Below are positions 52,281-62,479 of a DNA stretch of 64,000 nucleotides, piece after piece. This DNA comes from Doryteuthis pealeii. Its lineage: Eukaryota > Mollusca > Cephalopoda > Myopsida > Loliginidae. Both the position numbers and the translations under genes were made by a program. Each line of letters starts with the position of its first letter. Position 1 is the first letter of the stretch. Under the pieces are notes generated by a model, which was given only the letters and a program-made list of their open reading frames with translations, ran no database searches and was not told the origin of the DNA. The stretch spans positions 26,303,694-26,367,693 of the forward strand of contig CM042181.1 in the NCBI GenBank assembly GCA_023376005.1, read 5' to 3'.

Positions 52281-55200
52281 TCTCTATTATATACCCGAGA
52301 ATGTCAGTAGGGTATATATGACTATATTGTTAGAGTCATGTGAAATGGACTCGTCAACACGAGTTCAATTTCTAGACGAAGCTGGTGGCATTTCACATTG
52401 CGCTAATACCCTTGGGAAAGGTATGAATCCAGTTCTCCCTCCAGCTATGTGTAAATAGCAGGGAAGACTGGACTCTTTAACCATGTCTAGGTAACCAGTG
52501 TAGGAGAAGTAAAAGTCTGAATTCAAACCTGTTAAACTCCGCTTAAGAAATTGATCTTGCATCCTATATATGTTTGCGTGTGTGTGTGTGTGTGTGTTAT
52601 ACTTCTCTCTACTTCTGCTCATCTTTGGTATCTTATGTTCTTCTTCTATCATCTGGAACTTTCCATTTGGGGACTTCATGCCTGGTCTTCTATTAGGGAT
52701 TTCTCGTCTATCAGGCACAGACACCGTACTCAAAGGCAGACATTCTGGTTTCTACACTAACTGTACATAATTGTTAGGGTACTAACAATTATGTACTACT
52801 GATTGTAATTGTTAATCGGTTAACATTTTTAACAGAGATTTAAAGTGAAATCTTATTATAATGGAGATTGTGTGTTTGTCTGTCTGTAACCGAAACTATA
52901 TTACTACTCAAGTCACAATTCCCTTAGTTATTGACATCACATTGTCCATGATTTTATTTTTTATTTAAACCTCAATTATTAATAAAACTGTTTTACATTA
53001 TTAATACTGTTAACCTTATCTACATGATATTTTCCACGTACCCCACTTGTACGGGTCAGGCACGAAGGCCCTATTTATGTGGGACCACCCACAAGCCGAA
53101 GCTCATGGGGTGGCGGGTGAAAAATAGCGTCGATCCTGTCTGCATTCCCCCTCAAGGGGCGCCTCAGGCGCTGGGCAATAAACCCAGCCCTGCCCCTTTA
53201 AATCAAGGGGGCAGGTGTTGCCTGGGGGGATGGCCCCCTGGGATCGACGCTGTTAATTATAGCAATGGTCCAGAGGCCGAAGCCACTGTTGACCATATCT
53301 ACATACTAACAACATGCAATTATATTTATATATACAACAAAATAGCGGTTTACAATGTGAATGGGAAGGCTAATTTGCATATTGATATTAAAAATGTGAT
53401 TTTAATAAATATGTGCTTAGTATTATTGGTTTCTAACTGTTTGATTTTATTTTAATGAATATAAGCAAAAATCTCATCAATGAATCTTAAATGAAATCCA
53501 TTAACAAGAAAAGATAAGTGTCATTTTATTCTTTACTTCGTATTTTAACTAAATACTTAAATTAGAAAAAATAAAAATGAAAGACGAGAGTGATGGAAGA
53601 GTAAGTTTCAGTTCTATTTTCGATTATAACCCCTCTGTTTCAAATCTTTTTATATGCATTTTTATTTAGTTTTATTAGCCTTTCTAATTTAATACGATAT
53701 TTTATTACATTAAAACTTAAATACTTGCACCAGGAGGGTGCATATATTTGCTAGTAAAAATAAAATACTTACTAATAGAAAGGCTGAACGAATCTTAAAT
53801 TGCCTGTCTGTGGATCGACTCTTGTTACATTAATAACAACATCGGCTTCGTCAGTTTTAGGTTGCCAACTTTGGTCGGATGCCTGGACTTTGAACTGAAA
53901 CAAGAAAAGTAGACAATATCAAGCTCAGTTTTAACATTGGCTCTTACATTTCAATCAATTAAACATATTTCTCAAAACTTACTATTTCTCAGAATTTTTG
54001 AGATGAGGCTTGATAATTAGTATTATTTGGATTATTCGGATTATAGTCCTCAGCTTTATTGTTATAAAAAGGTGAAAAGGGGATAGACTCACTCGCCCTT
54101 GATTGTATTCCTACTTACTCTGTAGACAGCACTATTGGTTTTAACCAGAGATTTCTTTAGATAAATTGCACCCAGGTCAGACACACCGAAATAAGCCTTG
54201 GCCTCTTTGTATTGATCGGGTATTGTCATCTTAATTTCTCCGTTTGGTATCTGAAGAAGAAGAAAAAAAGATAAAAAAAAAAAGAAAATTACAAATAAGA
54301 ATCGGGAATTATTGTAAAAAAAAAAACTTATTATAATGGAGATTATGTAACTGTCTGTAACCAAAACTACGTCACTCGTGACGTCACGGTTTCCTTGGTT
54401 ATCCAAGTTATATTCATGGTTATGAAATAGTCATTATTTAATCTTAATCATCATCTTATTTATTTACTATTTTAGTCTAGCTTAGTTAGATTTGCCGCAA
54501 AACTGCCCATATTATTAATGCATTTAAAATCCTGTTATATAACACTAATAAATAAAAAAATACATAGAATATGGTGGGAGTAATTTGTATGATGAGTTTT
54601 TTAATACTATCATGTTATTCTTAAACGTATTAAAAACAATATATATAATTAAAAGCCAATATATAATTTCGTATAGAAATCAATTAAAATAAAATTAAAA
54701 TTAGTAATGTTTTTATATTCGTTCTTATTTAGTTTCGTTAGTCTTTCTAATTCAATATAATATTTTATTACATTAAAACTTAAATACTTGCGCCCAGGGG
54801 GCGCTGACTTTTGCTTGTACTGAAAATTGAAAAAAATAATTTGTTTCAAAAACATTTTTTCTTTTGTCGATTTGTTCACTTTCACAGGTTATGGACTTGA
54901 GTCACACGAAAAGCATCGATATCCACTGGATCACCATAGTTAAGCAACGATGAGTCTGTTCAATACTTAATCGGGTGACCACTTAAGCTCTTTGAGGTGG
55001 CGGTTCGGTGGCTTCGGTCACTGGAACTGTGTTGTTAATTAACGGCGTGATCCCAGGGGGCCATCACCCTTTTGATTTAAAGGGGCAGTGTTGGGTTTAT
55101 TGCCTAGTGCCTGAGGCGCACCTCTTGAGGGAGAATGCCGACGGGATAGACGCATTTTTGCATTCACCATCCCAAGCCCACATTAAATGACCTTGTGTCA

Positions 55201-56750
55201 TACCCGCATACGTGGGATGCGAGATAAATATGACCTAGTGCATTTATGAAAGTTATGAAAGGAAAAACACTTACGTTTCCACTGATGCTTTTGTCTTTAT
55301 CGGTGACATCTAATTGTATAATTGGAATGTTCAAAGGGAAAGTGGTGTCAATATTTTCTACGGACATTTTAGGCGTGATCTCTGGTGCAAACTGGTTTCG
55401 GATTATTGTAATGTAGACGGTAGCTGTGGTAGTTTTCGGCTGAGATGACTGGTCAGTGGCACTAATAGTCAACTACAAAGATAAAGAAAAAGAAAATGAA
55501 TACATAATCTTATAAGAATTAAATGTAGTCTTAGCTTCAATAGCAACAAAGAGATACATATAACAACAATACATACTTTATTGTCTGAGCACATTTAACA
55601 ACAAAATACAGAACAGTTAGAACGAAGGTCTTAAGGAAAGGAAGAAGTGTTCTAGAAGAGTTAAGAGTCTTTGTATATAATCTTGAGGCTACTAAATGGG
55701 GAATAGTCACTTACTGTATACAATATCTATCGTGTAACATATACACGGTAAAGACGCAACTGGTGCGTGTAACTTCAGTAGAGTCATAGTGTGTAGAAAG
55801 AGCTATTTATATACACGGGTACAAGCCTATAGTTGGGGAGGAAGGCCACCAAGCCTTAATGGATAGAGACACAACTTGTCTAGTGCATCCTTGTGGATTC
55901 CAGAAAAAAGAAAGAGAGAGCTTCCCGGGTTGAGTTTGAATAGCCAGGTAGTAAAGCCATCTAGTGGCACACACTGGCGGCAAGGGAAGATAACCCTTTT
56001 CCACTTTCCCCATCTCATCAAGGAAAGATAATCGCTACAATCTTATTTTAGTTTGTAGTATACGTTGTAGACATCGAATTGAATTTCTTTTCGTGGCTTG
56101 TATATGTTGTCAACGCTTCGCTACTGTAGAGGACTGTACTGAGAACACACGCTTTGTAGACACGCACCTTGGTTTTCTGGGTGAGACTGGCATTATTCCT
56201 GACTCTCTTGCTCAGTTTGGCCATGACTGCTGCGTTCGCTATTCTGCTGTTGACTTCAGAATCAAAAGAATCTCCTTTGATTCTGAAATCAACAGCAGAA
56301 TAGTAACATTTTGAATTAAGATTTATAGAATTCTACACTCTTAAAATGTAAAAGGTATTACAATAATCTAGATATCAGATTTTATATTCTTTTTGTAAAT
56401 TTTGTACTTTTACTTATTATAAACATTAAAGTGTATATTCAATGACATCTCTTTTCTGAGTTATAAGTCAACACGTACATACCATAACATACCTTTATAT
56501 ATAGAGATGTGGCCACTGTAATTTGATATATGTAAAGCAATATGTTAAAAAGAAAAGCAATTGAATTTACTTACAGTAACGGTGTCACCAAGTCCCTTCT
56601 TTGTGAGAACATCCTTTACAAAGATATCTCCTTGGGCTGGACTTATGAAAAAGTATTCACTTGATGGAACAATGGAGTATACGAGTTGTCCGCTTGGACT
56701 CTGGAAAAGATTGGAAAACAATCAAAGAATGAGGAAGTGTATGGGGAATA

Positions 56751-56808
<58 letters not shown>

Positions 56809-59331
56809 TAAACATGAGAAAAAAACAATAATAAAAAACGACAAAAAACATCATGTATTTATATTTATACTTTTTAGTAATTGGTTTTAACAATGTGTTA
56901 GCATCATTGGGGATTAATTATGTATGTTATTGATTAGTTTCATGTCTATATTCTATGGTATAATTTTATTTCCCTCAAAAAAGAGAGAATATCCTCTATG
57001 TTGACATTTTCAAACAGATCTTTCATATTGTTTGCTTTAAAATAACGGTTTCTGATGTGAGCAAAAATCCTGCATTCCATGAAGTGTTTAACTGTCAAAG
57101 GTGTTTGACATGTTCCACATTGTGGTTTTAACTGACTACAGCGTTACCCGAACATTTGAGATTGATATACTAAAAGATACTATTGTTACCCTTGAAAGGA
57201 TTATTAATAGACCCCTTGATAGTATCTGAGGGTCGCGAAACTGGCATTGAATTATTTTTTTTTTAATATAGAAACCAATTAAAATAAGATTAAAATTAGA
57301 TCAAAATTAGATTAAAATAAGATTAAAATTATATTAAAATTGGATAAAGATTAGATTAAAATAAGATTAAAATAAGATTAAGATTAGATTAAAATTATAT
57401 TAAAATTATATTAAAATTAGATAAAGATTAGATTTAAAAAGATTAAAATAAGATTAAGATTAGATTAAAATTATATTAAAATTAGATAAAGATTAGATTA
57501 AAATAAGATTAAAATAAGATTAAGATTAGATTAAAATAAGATTAAAATAAGATTAAAATTAGACTAAAATTAGATTAAAATTAGATTAAAATAAGATTAA
57601 AATAAGATTAAGATAAGATTAAAATAAGTGTAATATTTTTGTATGCATTCTTATTTAATTTCGTTATATCTTTCTAATTTGATATATTTTATTACATTAA
57701 AGCTTAAATATTTACGCTCGGAGGGTGCATATTCTTGTTAGTTTTATTAATTTTCAGTTAGTGTTAAGATATTAATTGTATAAAGAATACTTACCGATGG
57801 ATTTTGGATGGCATCTTTATCGGTAGCACGGACTTGGATGACTAATGTTTGTATTGGTGAATATTCCTTCACTGTAGCATTGTAGACGTTTTGAACAAAC
57901 AGAGGTGGATTCAAATTTCGCACAACCTTCACGTACACTGTCACTTCTGACGTTTTTGATGACGTCGTATTATCTCGGGCAATTACTTGGAACTGAAACA
58001 TTTAAAAAAATCAGGGGTCAGAGTTGACTAGGGCAACAAAGGTCATGACACAATTGATCTTATAAGCATGAAGAACACAACCGACGAAATTAAGAAATAG
58101 TTAGATTCATGTCTTATTGACCAGGATATAACCGGGGAGAGGGAGTCCCCGTAATATAGTAAATAATGGGTTGACCTGCGACATTGTTGGTAGCAAGTTC
58201 GAATTTAAAAGAAATAATATGACCTTACACAGTTACCTCCCCTTAACCATCGCCTGATAAGAGACCTTGTGCGATTGGCTAAGGGCCATTGTCGGCGACC
58301 AATCAAAACACACATTACTAGGCTTAGTTTAGCCGCCAAGCTTCGAAGATTGATACCACCAATCTCCCTCTTTCGCTGCGATCAGCAGACACTACAGACG
58401 TGTTTCTGAAGCCAGCTACCCAAGAGCCGGTGACTCGCAAAGTCGAACTTCTCATGCTAGCAAGAGACACTTCTTACCAGAGACAGTTAAGTTTTCGCAA
58501 GAGCATTATTTTGCAAACCCTACACTATACAATTATACAATTTATAACACATTTGTAAACCACACACACATTTTGTATGTCACACGTTACATATTGTATA
58601 TTGCATGTTCAGGCTGTTTGTTGAATACACCGTTTGTATAAAGCCTTTGAGTTGTGTTTCATTACCTGTTGACTTTATCATTATCTTGTCTACGTAATTA
58701 CCATAAAATTCTAGTCGTTCTATTACGTTTACTTCCGGACTAATACCATTGGGAAAGGTATTAACTCTATCTCCCCAGCTATGGGTTAAATAGTATGACT
58801 ATTGTTCTTCTACAACCAGTGGGTTAAATAGTACCTCTACAAGGTTGGCAATATTCAATGTTGAATTAATTAGCAGGAAAGTTCGATCGAATAAAAACAA
58901 AAGCAAAAAAAAAACAAACCCTAAAGAAACAAAAAACAAGTCAACTTACCGTATATTGATCTCTTTTATCAGAAGCAACGTCTCCAATCACAGTAATTTT
59001 ACCATCCTTCTCAATACTGAAATACTGAGCATCTTTATTTCGAGGTGGTATGCTGTAAAATACTGGGTCCTAAAGTTTAAAAAAAATTAAATTAAATAAC
59101 TTCAATGGTTATACAACACTCAGGGTGAACTTTAGGTGTAGCATATGTAATGATACTTTTGTTCTAAATCATCCGATCGTTATCATCTTGCAACACCCTT
59201 TATTTAAACATGTGACCGTCTACATTATCTAATATCAAATGCAAAAATTAAAATCCTGGTTATCTGGTGTTGCTTATCCGCCGAATTCTTATTCCTTATG
59301 AGTGTCATCACCTCAGCTAAATAATGAACCT

Positions 59332-59416
<85 letters not shown>

Positions 59417-62066
59417 AAATCAAGATTATTATACTTTTTACATATTGAACTATTTGCAATAACTGTTAAAAATATCAAACGTTATAATAATTAAATCATC
59501 ATACTATGGTATATCCACAGGTCCTGTTGGTATGTAATAAAACTCTTTATGAGTTATCACTCTTATTCCAGGGCACACTCACACCCAGAATAAAAAGATG
59601 GCTTCCTAGCATTCAGTAGCATAAACAAATGACTCCTATCTTTTAATATTACTACAGCATACATGATTTTAAGTCCTAATGAACATCGGCCACTATTGAG
59701 TTTCAAAACTTTCTTCCAAAACTTAGGGACATTGTGAGAATCAATATCCTAATAAAACTTATCAAAGTAGACATGTCTATACCTTGACTTACGAGTGTTT
59801 CAATTTACGAGTGTTCCGAGTTACGAGCTCTCACTCAGTCAATTTTGTTGCTTTGTGTTGACTGCTAAAATTTGAGGTACGAATGAGCTTCAGATACGCT
59901 TATGTTAATAAGTTCACTAAAAAAATTTAAGTTTCCAAATTTATTGCACCAAAGAAAAATATTTATAGAAAATTAACATCAAAACATATTACAGCACATT
60001 ACATTCTATTTCATTATGTTGTATACAATACACTGATATTTTATGGTTATTTTCCATGATTCTTTGTCAGAATTAACTTTCAAATCTAAACATTGTACAC
60101 AACATTACAAAATGAATAGGCTACTCTGTTTATTATGTAACGAGGAGGAGAAGACAAAAATTGAAAAGGTCTAATTCAAACCCAATACTTACATTATCCG
60201 CATCAGTTGCAGTCACTTGTCCGACAAATGAATTAAGTGGAACGTTTTCATTTATTGTAAATAGATAAGAGCTTTTACTAAATTCCGGTGCATTTCTGTT
60301 TCCAACAACATCGACAATGAGACTGGCCGTTGCTTGGTTTTGGGGGTAGCCATGGTCTTTTGCTGTGATGGTCAACTAAAATATAAAACGAAAAAAAATT
60401 CAGTATTATTTGGATTTTTGTCCTCATCGTTATTGTTATATACACAACATTTCAGCCGATATATCTTCCGGCCTTTTTCCGTTTTTTCTTATCGAACTTT
60501 TTCTTTCTGTCGTAATCGGGAGCTTTTAAGGAACTTTGAATCTAACCGTTTATTCAATCCACAGCGGTAGACTGTCATTCCGTTAAGCATAACCGGATAC
60601 AAGTGTAAAGCTATGCTAAGTATTTTATGGATTGAACCTACAACCTACAGATGATTGTCAGCTAAAACTCTATTAACTTAACCCTTAGATCTGTGACGCC
60701 ATGTGTAAAAACATCAAATAATAGTACGAAGAAATCAGTTTAAAATATTTGCGACTTTTGCTATCACCGAAAATTTCCAATTTGTTTTTTACGAACAGAA
60801 AACAGAATTAGAATTTTTGAAAATGATTTTACTATACTATCAGAATTTACCTATATTGTATACGAAATGTAAGATAGTGATTATAAAACAAAAATGTAGA
60901 GTCGGTTTTATTAAGACGAGAGAAAAATTACACATTAGGAAATCGGTTTGACTCTTTTTGTTTCAATTCATTTCGTGCTTGGAAATTTTTACAAAAATTA
61001 AAAAATGAGTACGACACACTGTTGGATACTATGTAAACCTTTATTTCTTAAAACACACATTGCAAGATTTTAAATGCATTAATAACATGGGCTGTTTTGA
61101 GGCAAATCTAACTTTAAGAAACATTGTTAAGGAATAAAATTGTAATTAAGATTAAATAAGGATTATTTAATAACCATTGAGAATATAACCTAAATAACTA
61201 AGAGACTTGTGACATCAGTGGTATAAAAATATCTGAGATAGGGTTATTGTCCTTGTTCTACGAGCCTCGCTATCAACCAACCAATAACAGGCCGGCATTC
61301 TTTAGCGGCAAAACCAAAAAGACAAGTTCTTTCTTTTTCTGATTCAGCAACACCGGAATCGGACGACAAAAGGGCATCCCTTACATCCATCAGTGAGAAC
61401 AGATAGTCGTAGCGAGGGCTCCGATAATACACCTACCTCAGGAACTCCGTTAAGTGGACTGTGTTATTTATATAATCATTCCTGTAGACAAAACCTTAGT
61501 TTGCAAGTAATTAATTGTTATTTCTTTATGTATGATAATATAAGTCGTTTGAATTCTAAGTTGTGTTCATGTGTTTTCTATTTTAACTCCTGTCTGTCAA
61601 TACTCGTGGGTTGAATCACCACAGTGGTGACGTAGTTTCGGTTAAAGACAGATACATAATCTCCATTAAAATATTTGCATCTAGTGTTTGGGCGTATATT
61701 TTTGTTAGTTATAATAATAAAGAGTTCGAGCAACTTACGATGTATTGTTTAGGTCCATTCTTTATTGCACTAAGGAGAGTTGTGACTGTGATTTCTCCAC
61801 TGACAGGATTCACATAGAAATAACTGGTTTGAGATGTAGGGTTAACAGAACTTATATTGTAAGTAATTCTTCCATTTTCACCCTGAAAAATAAAGAGACA
61901 CAGAGAATAAAAAAATGATTTAAATCTAACATTATAAAAGATGGGGTTATTGAAGTTGTGAGGAGAATAAAGTGCAGTGACGAAATTTCTTAAGATAAGG
62001 CAACATTTACTTGGGTCATATTGGCAGTAGATTTGCTATGATGAAAATTTCGAGAGAAAGGACTTA

Positions 62067-62102
<36 letters not shown>

Positions 62103-62448
62103 GGATTGAAAAGCATTAGTCAAGAAGAAAGAAGGAAGAAGTCAAAACATAACAAATGGAAAAAAAAGAAAGAAAGAGCAATAAGGAGAAAGAAAGAAAG
62201 AAAGAAAGAGCAATAAGGAGAAGAAGAAAAAGAAAAGAAAAAGAAAGAAAGAAAGAGCAATAAGGAGAAAGAAGAAAGAAGAAAGAAAGAAAGAGAAAGA
62301 GCAATAAGGAGAAAGAAAGAAAGAAAGAAAGAGCAATAAGGAGAAAGAAAGAAAGAAAGAAAGAGCAATAAAGGAGAAAAGAAAGAAAGAAAGAAAGAGC
62401 AATAAGGAGAAAGAAAGAAAGAAAGAAAGAAAGAGAAAGACAATAAGG

Positions 62449-62479
<31 letters not shown>

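Noticed and set aside
53024..53455. 143-residue open frame
   Set aside because: Runs through a GC-rich retroposon nested in a Helitron-like element; no recognisable domain.
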